Source of the DNA: Actinomycetes bacterium
GTDB taxonomy: Bacteria; Actinomycetota; Actinomycetes; Propionibacteriales; Propionibacteriaceae
NCBI GenBank assembly: GCA_023442485.1
Contig: JAEZZG010000043.1
Location: 1-38,470 of the forward strand
Direction of reading: 5' to 3'
Length of the DNA stretch: 38,470 bases
Shown in pieces: positions 15,831 through 23,701 of the stretch. How positions within the stretch are numbered: the stretch's first letter is position 1; each line of letters opens with the position of its first letter. Below the pieces are notes generated by a model. That model saw nothing but the letters and a program-made list of their open reading frames with translations, ran no database searches and was not told the DNA's origin. A program made the translations under genes and the position numbers.

Positions 15831-16736
15831 ATGGAACCTACCTATCCGACGAATTTCTTCTTTGAAGCTGGCACTTGGCATCCCTATGTGATGTTGGTGA
15901 TTGTGATCGCCGCCTTGGCCGGTGCTTCGTGGCTTGCGATCCGCTACCGTTGGGCTGCCGTGGTGATGTTCATCATCGCCCCGGTACTCTTGACGATTTT
16001 CTGGTGGCCATATTCGACGGTTGGGACGAACTCGGCAGGGTGGTTTCCGATTGTCAAACAGTATTCGGCTCTGATCGGTTCGTTGTCTTTGGTGGCCCTT
16101 CAGTGTTTTGGGTCGTTGAGGCGAAAATACTGGTATTTGTGTCTGCCCCCACTGATCTTGGCTATCAATATCCTCGAAGCGGTCATTCGAGATTTCCAAT
16201 GCTATTCGATCCACGGGGTTGACCCGACCCAAGGCATGGTTACCTGGGGTGGGCCTTGGAATATCATGAACGGCATCGCCGGAATTTTGAACCTGCTCAT
16301 GATCTCCGGATGGGCCGGAATCAAGGTTGCCCAATCCCCAGACAAGAGAATCATCTGGGGTGACCTGACTCTGGGCTGGATCATTGCCTACGATCTGTGG
16401 AATGTCGCCTATGTCTACAACTGTCTAGCCGACCGGGCATGGTACTCCGGCGTGGCGTTGCTGTTATCGTGTACGATCCCCATCTTCTTCTCATTCGGGA
16501 AGGGAGCCTGGATTCAATACCGCGCCTACACGTTGACCTTGTGGAGTGGAGTCGTACTGACCTTCCCGCACTTTATGCAAGATTCAGAGTTTGCTTTGCG
16601 TTCAGCTCACAACGCCACCGCGATGACCATCGTTTCTGCCCTCGCGCTCGCGGTCAACCTCACTGTCTTCGGCTACCACATCGCCAAGATCGGCCGTAAC
16701 CGACGCAACCCCTTCACCCAAGAGGTCTACGCCTAA
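15831..16736 (+). CDS. polytopic membrane protein, DUF5692-like (small paralogue)
   Basis: A 301-residue membrane protein of about nine hydrophobic segments and almost no soluble part. Conserved positions shared with the gene at 13276 are GWFPIVK, NILEAVIRD, GPWNIMNGIAGILN, WIIAYDLWN, YNCLADRAWY, a HNATAM-like segment and RNRRNPFT near the C-terminus. The paired Asp, Glu and Arg residues inside or next to predicted helices suggest a functional site rather than a mere anchor. AGGAAG precedes the ATG at 15831. An in-frame TTG at 15789 has no ribosome binding site. I recall this family as DUF5692; no function is known to me. Confidence 0.75.
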   Translation: MEPTYPTNFFFEAGTWHPYVMLVIVIAALAGASWLAIRYRWAAVVMFIIAPVLLTIFWWPYSTVGTNSAGWFPIVKQYSALIGSLSLVALQCFGSLRRKYWYLCLPPLILAINILEAVIRDFQCYSIHGVDPTQGMVTWGGPWNIMNGIAGILNLLMISGWAGIKVAQSPDKRIIWGDLTLGWIIAYDLWNVAYVYNCLADRAWYSGVALLLSCTIPIFFSFGKGAWIQYRAYTLTLWSGVVLTFPHFMQDSEFALRSAHNATAMTIVSALALAVNLTVFGYHIAKIGRNRRNPFTQEVYA

Positions 16737-16807
16737 GAGATGGCACCCAGTTACTTAACGTCATTGGCAGTCAGCAATCGACCTAGCCACGATGTCGACC
16801 GGTGTTT

Positions 16808-16840
16808 GGTGCCGTCCAGCTCACCAAGTTGGGCGGCACC
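16808..16840. terminator. hairpin between convergent genes
   Basis: GGTGCCGTCC and GGGCGGCACC pair across a ~13-base loop between the end of the DUF5692-like gene (plus) and the end of cbiO (minus). It may serve both directions. No U-tract is visible. Confidence 0.5.
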
Positions 16841-16847
16841 GGTATCG

Positions 16848-17648
16848 TCAACTACGCAGTGCCTCAACGACCTCGTCGAGATTCCTAGGCTGGCAGGCCA
16901 GGCCGAGGCGTTTGGCCAATGTCAGCGGCCATGGCATGTCGAGCCTGGCCCGGCGCAGCAAGTCTTCATTGCTGAGCATGGATACGGCTTCGCCTTGATA
17001 GACATTGCCGTCCACGACGATGCCGACCTGATCTGCCTCAGACAAGGCCAAGGAAACGTCGTGGGTGGATAAGACGATGGTGGTTCCCCACTCACGAAGC
17101 CGGTCCAAAATTGCCACCGTTTCCAAGACTCCGACGGGATCTAGTCCTGCGGTGGGCTCGTCAAGCAGCAAGACTTCTGGACGCATCGCCACTGCACCGG
17201 CGATCGCTACTCGTTTGCGTTCGCCGTAGGAGAGGTGGTGGCAGGGACGATCAGCCAGGTGAGTGATCGATAGAAGCTCAAGCGCTTCGTCGACGCGACG
17301 CAGAATCTCGTCGACGGGCAGATTCATTGACGTCGGCCCGAAAGAGACGTCTTGGCGAACATCTGCCGAGAACAACTGCTCGTCCGGGTCTTGAAGGACT
17401 AGCTGAACCTTTCGTCGATGGTGACGCAAGCCTCGTCGGGTGAACTCCACGGGAGCACCGTCGAGTTCGATCAGGCCTGATTCGGGTTGGTGAGAGCCAC
17501 ATAGACACCGCAGCAAGGTCGTCTTTCCAGACCCGTTTGCGCCAAGTAACACCGTCCTGGATCCTTGTTCGATCGTCAATGAAACCTTGGACAGAACCTC
17601 GGGTCCATCTGGGTATTTCGCGCTCAGCGATTCAGCTCTAAGAATCAT
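16848..17648 (-). CDS. cbiO: cobalt ECF transporter ATPase CbiO
   Basis: A 266-residue ABC ATPase. It has Walker A GANGSGKTT (36-44), a Q-loop VLQDPDEQLF (about 84-93), the signature LSYGE (139-143) and Walker B LLLDEPTAGLDP (about 160-171). The QDPDEQLF form is typical of ECF-type cobalt/nickel ATPases. It energises cobalt uptake with CbiMNQ. Its start overlaps the cbiQ stop by four bases. The operon is cbiM-cbiN-cbiQ-cbiO behind a cobalamin riboswitch. Confidence 0.92.
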   Translation of the reverse strand: MILRAESLSAKYPDGPEVLSKVSLTIEQGSRTVLLGANGSGKTTLLRCLCGSHQPESGLIELDGAPVEFTRRGLRHHRRKVQLVLQDPDEQLFSADVRQDVSFGPTSMNLPVDEILRRVDEALELLSITHLADRPCHHLSYGERKRVAIAGAVAMRPEVLLLDEPTAGLDPVGVLETVAILDRLREWGTTIVLSTHDVSLALSEADQVGIVVDGNVYQGEAVSMLSNEDLLRRARLDMPWPLTLAKRLGLACQPRNLDEVVEALRS

Positions 17649-18448
17649 GATGTGATCTTCTCAATCAGAACAGGTGCCAGTGATCCAAGCCAGATCGCTG
17701 CCAGGCACAATCCAGCACCTAGTCTCATTGCTCGGCTAGGTGCTGGGATGCTCGTCGTTGTGGCGAGGCTATCTTCGGCTCCGCGAGCCACCAGGCCAGC
17801 TTCAAGACGTCGTGCGCGATCCCATGACCGCAGTACCAGCGTGCCAGTGAGTGAGGCGGCTGTCTTCAACCGGTACTTGGCCTGGCGAACAGAGCGACAA
17901 GTCTGACTAGCTCCACGGCGAATCTGGGCGTCGTGGAGGCTGACTGCGGTACTCCAGAGGATGAATAACATCCGGTAGGTCAGCGACGCGACCTCGATCA
18001 GCGGGCGGGAGACCTTGTGGTCGACACACCAAGACAGTAAGTCGCTCATGGGGGTAGTCAGTGCCAGAACCATGACGGCGAGAGTGCCGCAGGTTGCGTG
18101 CACGAGCAATCCGAGCGCCATCGAGATGGATTGATCCGTCACTGCGAGAAAACCCCACTGCCAGAGAGGATCAACTGCCGAGGTGCCGACGGATAAGACG
18201 ACAGAGATGGCTCCGACGGCGATGAAGACCAGCGGGGCAATCATTGCGTGAAACAGCATGGAGGGGCGGATTCTCGCCGGTCCCAAGATGAGGACAACAC
18301 TTAGCACGCCAGCAGCGATTGTTCCACTGAGATGGGGGACGGTGAGGGCCGTCACCACCAACCCAAGTGACCAGACGAGTTTCTCTCCTACTCGGCGATG
18401 CCGCCAGGGACTTGTCCAGGCGGCATCATCGATAGCGATCTTGATCAT
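17645..18448 (-). CDS. cbiQ: cobalt ECF transporter transmembrane protein CbiQ
   Basis: A 267-residue T-component of the cobalt importer. Hydrophobic segments cover about 25-70, 75-95, 105-135 and 235-260. The cytoplasmic coupling region holds two Arg-rich helices (RRGASQTCRSVRQ and SWDRARRLEAGLVARG), which carry the A-R-G type signature that docks onto CbiO. It starts 11 bases after the cbiN stop and overlaps cbiO by four bases. Confidence 0.88.
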   Translation of the reverse strand: MIKIAIDDAAWTSPWRHRRVGEKLVWSLGLVVTALTVPHLSGTIAAGVLSVVLILGPARIRPSMLFHAMIAPLVFIAVGAISVVLSVGTSAVDPLWQWGFLAVTDQSISMALGLLVHATCGTLAVMVLALTTPMSDLLSWCVDHKVSRPLIEVASLTYRMLFILWSTAVSLHDAQIRRGASQTCRSVRQAKYRLKTAASLTGTLVLRSWDRARRLEAGLVARGAEDSLATTTSIPAPSRAMRLGAGLCLAAIWLGSLAPVLIEKITS

Positions 18449-18459
18449 CTAACTAACGG

Positions 18460-18789
18460 TTATTGATCGTCGGGTGCCGCGTGGTGTTGCTCTTTGGCAA
18501 CATGGCGTCCGCGAAGGTTACCGAAGACGAAACCAACCACGCCGGCACCAAGAGCTGCTTGGAGGGCGAATAGACCGGATTCGATCTCGCCGGAACCAGG
18601 CTCAAAAATCGGTTCAAACCTGGGCTCGGCGCCGTCCTTTTCCTTGATGTCGACGACGACCGAATCGGTGCCGACGAAACCTTCTTCATCCTCTCCAGAC
18701 TTTCCGCTGCCGATCCAGAATGAGATGCAGAACAGCAAAACAAGAGCGGCGATGATGCCGAGCATAACCAACCATGAGTTCTTCTTCAT
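18460..18789 (-). CDS. cbiN: cobalt transport protein CbiN
   Basis: A 109-residue protein with two membrane helices (about 5-25 and 75-95) flanking a polar loop rich in Asp and Glu, the CbiN layout. CbiN assists metal loading of CbiM. The ATG at 18789 has GGGGAG six bases upstream. An in-frame GTG at 18798 would overlap cbiM but leaves the Shine-Dalgarno inside the coding region. The C-terminal tail is short, basic and His-containing. Confidence 0.85.
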   Translation of the reverse strand: MKKNSWLVMLGIIAALVLLFCISFWIGSGKSGEDEEGFVGTDSVVVDIKEKDGAEPRFEPIFEPGSGEIESGLFALQAALGAGVVGFVFGNLRGRHVAKEQHHAAPDDQ

Positions 18790-18794
18790 ATCGA

Positions 18795-19469
18795 TCACTC
18801 CCCTGCCTTAGCAACCAAGACGCCCAGGCGCAGCATGTCCTTGCGGGCAACGCGGGTGAGGAAGCCGAGCACAAGGACACCGAGCAGGCCTTCCATGATC
18901 GCCAGAGGGACTTGGGTTACCGCGAACACAGACATGAACTTGCCGATGGAGCCGAGGTATCCAGACGACGGATCCGGGTAGGCGAGGGCGAGCTGGACGG
19001 AGGTGACACAGTAGGTGGACAAGTCAGCGAAGAACATGGCAAAAAAGATGCCGATCGACGGTGCCCCGCCGAGTTTCTTGATGAGAACCCACACGCCGTA
19101 GCCGATCCACGGCCCAGCGATGGCCATCGAGAAGGTGTTAGCGCCGAGGGTGGTCAACCCTCCGTGGGCAAGCAACAATGCCTGGAAGATCAAGACGATC
19201 GTGCCCATAAACGCCATCACCGGCGGTTTGAATAGCACCGCCCCTAGGCCGGTCCCTGTGGGATGGGAAGATGATCCTGTCACTGAGGGGAGTTTGATCG
19301 CTGAGAGTACGAAGGTGAAAGCTCCAGCAGCGGCGAGAAGCAGCTTATTCTCTGGGTTTTCACGAGTCTTCTTGATGACTTGAGTGGCGCCGTGAATGAC
19401 GAATGGTGCAGCCACACACGACCATGCCACGCAATGAGCAACTGGCAGATAGCCTTCTGCAATATGCAT
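18795..19469 (-). CDS. cbiM: cobalt ECF transporter substrate-specific protein CbiM
   Basis: A 224-residue membrane S-component that binds the metal ion. It begins MHIAEGYLP, and the N-terminal amine and His2 of this family are metal ligands. SSSHPTGTG carries the further conserved His (about His69). Six or more hydrophobic segments follow. Association with a cobalamin riboswitch points to Co2+ rather than Ni2+. AAAGGG lies before the ATG. It is the first gene of cbiMNQO. Confidence 0.93.
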   Translation of the reverse strand: MHIAEGYLPVAHCVAWSCVAAPFVIHGATQVIKKTRENPENKLLLAAAGAFTFVLSAIKLPSVTGSSSHPTGTGLGAVLFKPPVMAFMGTIVLIFQALLLAHGGLTTLGANTFSMAIAGPWIGYGVWVLIKKLGGAPSIGIFFAMFFADLSTYCVTSVQLALAYPDPSSGYLGSIGKFMSVFAVTQVPLAIMEGLLGVLVLGFLTRVARKDMLRLGVLVAKAGE

Positions 19470-19519
19470 GTTTTTCCCTTTCGAGAGAACTGCGCGTCTC
19501 TCCTAGGTGGCTGGATCAC

Positions 19520-19690
19520 TGGGGTCTGACTCTCATCAACGCTTCGGTGTTGATGAATACAGTGGCGCGTCCGTGCCGGCTTATCCGGCTTCCGCTTGTG
19601 GTCCAGTCATTTGTGGATTCTGACGACTCAACGCGATCGACAAGCAAGATCGCCGTCCGCGTCCAAAACGTCAACTTTGGTCACTGGGAC
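19520..19690 (-). promoter_or_regulatory. cobalamin (AdoCbl) riboswitch of cbiMNQO
   Basis: On the minus strand the conserved core reads GGAAGCCGGATAAGCCGGC, ACGG, CGCCACTGTA, then a TCATCAAC/GTTGATGA stem, then GAGTCAGACC. This is the order of the cobalamin riboswitch (GCCACTG block followed by GTCAG). It lies about 50-220 bases upstream of cbiM in the right orientation. The outer boundaries are approximate because the first helix is not obvious. High adenosylcobalamin should turn off cobalt import. Confidence 0.82.
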
Positions 19691-19776
19691 GTTACCACAG
19701 TCGCCATTCTCGGCGCTCAAAAACTAGACGAATTTATCAGTCTTTTACAGAATCTTCTCTCGCTATTCGCCCATTT

Positions 19777-19795
19777 GAAATTGATTATCACAATC
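19777..19795 (-). promoter_or_regulatory. Fur-box-like sequence upstream of cbiMNQO
   Basis: The minus-strand 19-mer GATTGTGATAATCAATTTC matches the classical 19-base Fur consensus at 15 positions by my count. It lies upstream of the cobalamin riboswitch in an AT-rich stretch where the promoter should be. A Fur-, Zur- or Nur-type metalloregulator could bind. An AT-rich chance match is also possible. Confidence 0.35.
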
Positions 19796-19868
19796 ATTCT
19801 ATTGTCGTGATGCAACGATCACTAGGGATTACGCGGTGTATTCCTTCCCTGCGCTGGATGAAGATTGA

Positions 19869-19901
19869 GGTGGGGTTACGACTTGACCCCGCTACCCCAC
19901 C
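19869..19901. terminator. hairpin terminator near the MFS gene
   Basis: GGTGGGGT (19869-19876) and ACCCCACC (19894-19901) are perfect 8-base arms with a 17-base loop, followed on the plus strand by ATTATTTT. It lies about 50 bases beyond the end of the minus-strand MFS gene and upstream of cbiM, so it likely insulates the two operons. A short palindrome GCAAG-TG-CTTGC lies nearby at about 19922-19933. Confidence 0.5.
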
Positions 19902-19947
19902 ATTATTTTCCTCATTGATAAGCAAGTGCTTGCCTGCGATGGCGGAA

Positions 19948-21204
19948 TCAGGAGTGAGATCGGCCCGATGCTAGTGCGAACACACCTGACAGCAGCGAGA
20001 AGACTCCGAGCTGGATCGCGCCAGCCATCAACCAAGATCCGCTCACTTCAGACAGCCACCCCAGCAGCAACCCAGCGAATGCCGCGGGAACATACATTGA
20101 CGTCGTGAACAACCCGGAACCGATAGCTGACTTTGCCCTAGTAAAGGACTTGATGATCCCGCCGGAGAGATTGGCGTAACCAATCCCGGAGATCGAGGCG
20201 CCGAAGATGAATGACAGCAGATAGTGCACTCCAACCGATTCCAATCCAGAAAATAGCGCTATCCCAGAAAGAGCCGAAATCACGAAGGCGATCATCAACA
20301 CCTTGCGATAGTCGAATCTGTCTCCGAGCCAACCTCCGATGAGGCTAAAGAGTGCGCCAAACCCATAACAGGAGATAGCAAAGCCTGCTTGTTTGGCCGA
20401 GAAACCAAGTACTTCGCGTGCATAGGTTGCGTAGAGACCGAGATACCCGTAGATGGCGAGACCACCAAGAACGGTTGCTAACGCCATCATCGCAGGACCA
20501 CGTTCGATGATGCTGACAGCACCTACATCGTCACCAAGATCGACTATCTGTTGGTCGTGACGATATTCAGAGAACCAAGAGCGGGCGACGAAAAAGACCA
20601 GAATGAAGGCTGGGATACCTGCCAGACCAAAGGTCAAGAAGGGGGCCTTCCAGCCGTAAGCAGCAGTCAGTGAGGCACCAAGGTTGGGGCCAATGATTGA
20701 ACCGATGCCGAAGGCAAAGTTCAAAGAACTCGAAGCTATAGCTCGATGGCGATAGAAGTAGCTAGTGCCAATCGCGAGAATCGCGGTGAGCTGCATGGAT
20801 TCGCCAAGGCCTGACACGAAGCGGTAAATCAGAAGATCGGCTAGCCCGTGAGAATAAGCAGTAAGTAGTGTCGCCGCAGAAAACAAGATAATACCAACGA
20901 TGGTTACCCACCGACGCTGTAGCTTCGACATCAGATACCCAGTAGGCAGACCGGCGACTCCCATCCCTAAGGTGAAAATCGTCGAAGCCAGCCCGATTTG
21001 TTTGATGTCGACTCCCACCGCTTGACGAACATCAGTTGCCACTACGGAGAAAACCTGACGGTCCATGGCATTGAGCACATAGGTGAGCAGGAGTAAACAA
21101 AAGATCGCAAGAGCAATCTTGTTGCGTTTAGCGTCATAAGGTCCGATTGAATCCCAACTGAACTGACGACGGGAGACTGAACTCCGAGTTTGATTCGCAG
21201 TCAT
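19948..21204 (-). CDS. MFS transporter
   Basis: A 418-residue major facilitator with 12 predicted membrane helices. The first (about 31-47) is followed by NAMDRQVFSVV, and the loop between helices 2 and 3 reads GYLMSKLQRRW. The central loop is around 210-230, and a second GGWLGDRFDYRK motif lies after helix 8. Substrate class cannot be read. Its start overlaps the amidohydrolase stop by four bases, so it probably imports that enzyme's substrate. The last ~10 residues are polar. Confidence 0.88.
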   Translation of the reverse strand: MTANQTRSSVSRRQFSWDSIGPYDAKRNKIALAIFCLLLLTYVLNAMDRQVFSVVATDVRQAVGVDIKQIGLASTIFTLGMGVAGLPTGYLMSKLQRRWVTIVGIILFSAATLLTAYSHGLADLLIYRFVSGLGESMQLTAILAIGTSYFYRHRAIASSSLNFAFGIGSIIGPNLGASLTAAYGWKAPFLTFGLAGIPAFILVFFVARSWFSEYRHDQQIVDLGDDVGAVSIIERGPAMMALATVLGGLAIYGYLGLYATYAREVLGFSAKQAGFAISCYGFGALFSLIGGWLGDRFDYRKVLMIAFVISALSGIALFSGLESVGVHYLLSFIFGASISGIGYANLSGGIIKSFTRAKSAIGSGLFTTSMYVPAAFAGLLLGWLSEVSGSWLMAGAIQLGVFSLLSGVFALASGRSHS

Positions 21205-22565
21205 CGCGCGCCTCCTTTGTAACCAGCACCGGGAATGAAGGACCCATTGAAGATGTCCCTGACTCCGTGATCAAGCTCGAACAAGGTTTGCCCAGCAAAT
21301 ACCGTTCTTACATTTCTGCCGTGGAAAGTTCGTCCTGAATATGGCGACCACTGCGCCTTCGATTCGATGTCAGAATCGGAAAGTACCCACTCCGTCTGCG
21401 GATCGACGAGAGCTAAGTCTGCTTGAAAACCGAGACGGATCGCACCTTTGCGACCCCAGAAACCGTAACGGCGCGCGGGGTTTTCAGCGTACACCCTGGC
21501 GACATCGGGCCAAGACAGTAGTTGTCGGTGTACCGCGTCAATCAGTGCCGGGAAGGTGGTATCTAGACCGGGTAATCCAAACGGAACATTCCAGATGTCA
21601 CCTGCATGCTTTTGTGGTTGGGTAGATGGAGCGTGATCTGAGGATACAAAATTCAATACCCCGTCACGAAGCAGACGCCACATCTGGGCCTCTTCAACCT
21701 CGGTGCGCACCCTTGCAGGCGGTGTGAACTTACGCAGTGGCCCTTCGTCAAGAACCTGGTCTTCTCGAAGCAAGAAATACTGTGGGCACGCTTCGGCCCA
21801 GATGTCTGCCCCAGATGCTCTCTCTCGATTGATGTAGCTGGCGACCTCGGGGTTAGAAACATGGGCAATGTTTGCCCTGGCATTGTAGCGACGCACCAAT
21901 AGCGCTGTTGCCGCTGCCGCAACGAGTTCCGCATCACGGTTGCGCCATTCGTAAACAACCGCGTGGTCGTCGCGCCCGGCTTCTTTCAGCTCTTCCTCCG
22001 CCAAGGCACACAAGGATTCTTCTTCACAGTGAATCAATGAAAGGGCGTTGACGTCTGAGTTAGCTTCAAGATGTTGACGCAGACGGGCTGAGTCATGACC
22101 GATGATGCCGTGAGTTGTACAGGTAAAGACCTTGAAGAAGGCGATTCCCGCATCCCACAGAGGTGCAACCTGATCGGCCATGCCAGGCCACGCATGAGCC
22201 CCGAAACCATAGTCGATGCGAGACTTACCATTGATGAGGCTCTTTTTTGTTTCGAGATCAGCGCAGTTGCGGATAGGCCAAGCATGAGTATGTTCAACTA
22301 CCGTAGTGACACCTGCTCTAGCCGCGGCGGCTGACCCCCTTTCATAATCTTCACGTTCTTCAGCACCAGGCTCCATGAAGTGAACATGGGCATCAACTCC
22401 TGCTGGCAACACTATAAGGCCGCTAGCATCAATGGTTTCTCTTGCTTCGGGAATTTTGGAACCGAGATAAGCAATTCTGCCGTCACTAATCCCGATGTTG
22501 ATTCTTGCGCAGCCTTGGGTGCGGACTACCGTGCCGCCTACGACCGCGCTGTCGTACTGGGTCAT
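21201..22565 (-). CDS. cyclic amidohydrolase (dihydroorotase/allantoinase/hydantoinase superfamily)
   Basis: A 454-residue metal-dependent amidohydrolase. It has HxH (DAHVHF, His60 and His62), a probable carboxylated Lys in AFFKVFT (Lys145), metal His in SLIHCEE (His179) and IAHVSNPE (His235), and the catalytic Asp in SSDHAP (Asp310). This set marks the group opening cyclic amides or ureides such as dihydroorotate, allantoin or hydantoins. The pyrimidine pathway is not adjacent. The company of an MFS importer, an asparaginase-like enzyme and a GntR regulator suggests catabolism. The ATG at 22565 has GGAGAG three bases upstream. An upstream extension to 22610 would run through the operator. 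Confidence 0.88.
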   Translation of the reverse strand: MTQYDSAVVGGTVVRTQGCARINIGISDGRIAYLGSKIPEARETIDASGLIVLPAGVDAHVHFMEPGAEEREDYERGSAAAARAGVTTVVEHTHAWPIRNCADLETKKSLINGKSRIDYGFGAHAWPGMADQVAPLWDAGIAFFKVFTCTTHGIIGHDSARLRQHLEANSDVNALSLIHCEEESLCALAEEELKEAGRDDHAVVYEWRNRDAELVAAAATALLVRRYNARANIAHVSNPEVASYINRERASGADIWAEACPQYFLLREDQVLDEGPLRKFTPPARVRTEVEEAQMWRLLRDGVLNFVSSDHAPSTQPQKHAGDIWNVPFGLPGLDTTFPALIDAVHRQLLSWPDVARVYAENPARRYGFWGRKGAIRLGFQADLALVDPQTEWVLSDSDIESKAQWSPYSGRTFHGRNVRTVFAGQTLFELDHGVRDIFNGSFIPGAGYKGGAR

Positions 22566-22597
22566 GGTCTCTCCTGAACTCGACGAGAAGGTCACAT

Positions 22598-22613
22598 ATA
22601 TTCTATACAATAT
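22598..22613. promoter_or_regulatory. palindromic GntR/FCD-type operator candidate
   Basis: ATATTCTATACAATAT is palindromic except for one opposed C-C pair. Its centre ATTCTATACAAT differs at one base from ATTGTATACAAT, a sequence typical of FadR/FCD-type GntR operators. It lies in the 83-base region between the divergent amidohydrolase and asparaginase-like genes, overlapping AT-rich promoter-like sequence. The GntR regulator encoded two genes away is the natural candidate to bind it. Confidence 0.6.
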
Positions 22614-22648
22614 CGGATTCTAGGTGTGTGGTGTGTTAGCATACGACT

Positions 22649-23686
22649 ATGTGCACCGATCCGACTCTTGAGCGAGTGGAATCTGCCACACCGTCGTTAT
22701 CAAAGGTTTCCATTGCCAGTCTTGGCGGAACTATCACCATGACACCCACCAGTACAGGTGGTATCTGTCCGACCCTGACCGCAGCCGACCTCATTGATTC
22801 CGTTCCTGAAATAGGTGCTCTAGCTAAGTTGTCTGCGACCACTCTGCTCCAGTTGCCAGGAGCTTCGCTCTCTTTTTCTGACATCATCGAGACGGTGTCC
22901 TGGGCACGTCAAGAGGTTGATTCGGGTGCATGCGGCGTGGTCGTGATCCAAGGCACCGACACCCTTGAAGAAACGTCCTATCTTGCAGAATTACTATGGG
23001 ATCGCGCCGAGCCCCTCGTCTTTGTCGGCGCAATGCGTGGTCCCATGCAAATCTCTGCTGACGGCCCCGCGAATCTCGTCGCCGCTGTTCGAGTAGCTAT
23101 CTGTTCTCAATCCCGAAATCTCGGTGTCATGGTGGTGCTTGATCAAACTGTTCATCACGCGTCGCTCGTCTATAAAGGCCACTCCACTGCTTTGAATGCG
23201 TTCCGCTCCTACGGAACTCAAGTCTTAGGTCATGTCGTAGAAGACGATGTGGTGTTGCGTCCGTTCCGCAGAAGAGGCACCACCTTTCACATGAGCGCCA
23301 CTACCCCAATTCCGTCAGTTCCGATCTGGCACACCTATCTTGGCGATGATGGCTCGGGTTTTACCCAGTTGATGGCGTCGAATCCACTCGGTGTGGTTAT
23401 CGCTGCTACCGGCGTCGGTCACGTCTCCTTCGGCCTTGCCGACGCCATTGAAGATGTTGCTCATCGCATCCCTGTGATCTTATGCACCCGGATCGGTGAA
23501 GGCGGCAGTATGCGAGACACCTATGCATTCCCAGGTTCGGAAAAGGACCTTCTCAATAGAGGTGCGATCGTCGCTGGGATGCTGGATGTTCACAAGTCTA
23601 GAATTCTCCTTGCGACCCTCTTAGCTCAGTCGGCCACCAAGGATAGAATCTGGCAGGAGTTCGCAGTTCGCGGCGCCCCCATCTAG
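22649..23686 (+). CDS. asparaginase/glutaminase-family amidohydrolase
   Basis: A 345-residue protein of the L-asparaginase fold. It carries SLGGTITM (nucleophile Thr28) and QGTDTLEET (Thr103-Asp104), the two catalytic blocks, plus VFVGAMR and ADGPANL further on. Related sequences also include other amide hydrolases, so asparagine need not be the substrate. The ATG has no Shine-Dalgarno, and a TAGCAT -10-like box seven bases before it suggests a leaderless message. It is divergent from the amidohydrolase-MFS pair and followed after 15 bases by its probable regulator. Confidence 0.88.
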   Translation: MCTDPTLERVESATPSLSKVSIASLGGTITMTPTSTGGICPTLTAADLIDSVPEIGALAKLSATTLLQLPGASLSFSDIIETVSWARQEVDSGACGVVVIQGTDTLEETSYLAELLWDRAEPLVFVGAMRGPMQISADGPANLVAAVRVAICSQSRNLGVMVVLDQTVHHASLVYKGHSTALNAFRSYGTQVLGHVVEDDVVLRPFRRRGTTFHMSATTPIPSVPIWHTYLGDDGSGFTQLMASNPLGVVIAATGVGHVSFGLADAIEDVAHRIPVILCTRIGEGGSMRDTYAFPGSEKDLLNRGAIVAGMLDVHKSRILLATLLAQSATKDRIWQEFAVRGAPI

Positions 23687-23701
23687 ACACCAGGAATAGC
23701 G

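Noticed and set aside
19403..19810. Plus-strand open frame of 135 codons
   Set aside because: It lies across the cobalamin riboswitch and the start of cbiM on the other strand and shows no protein-like pattern.
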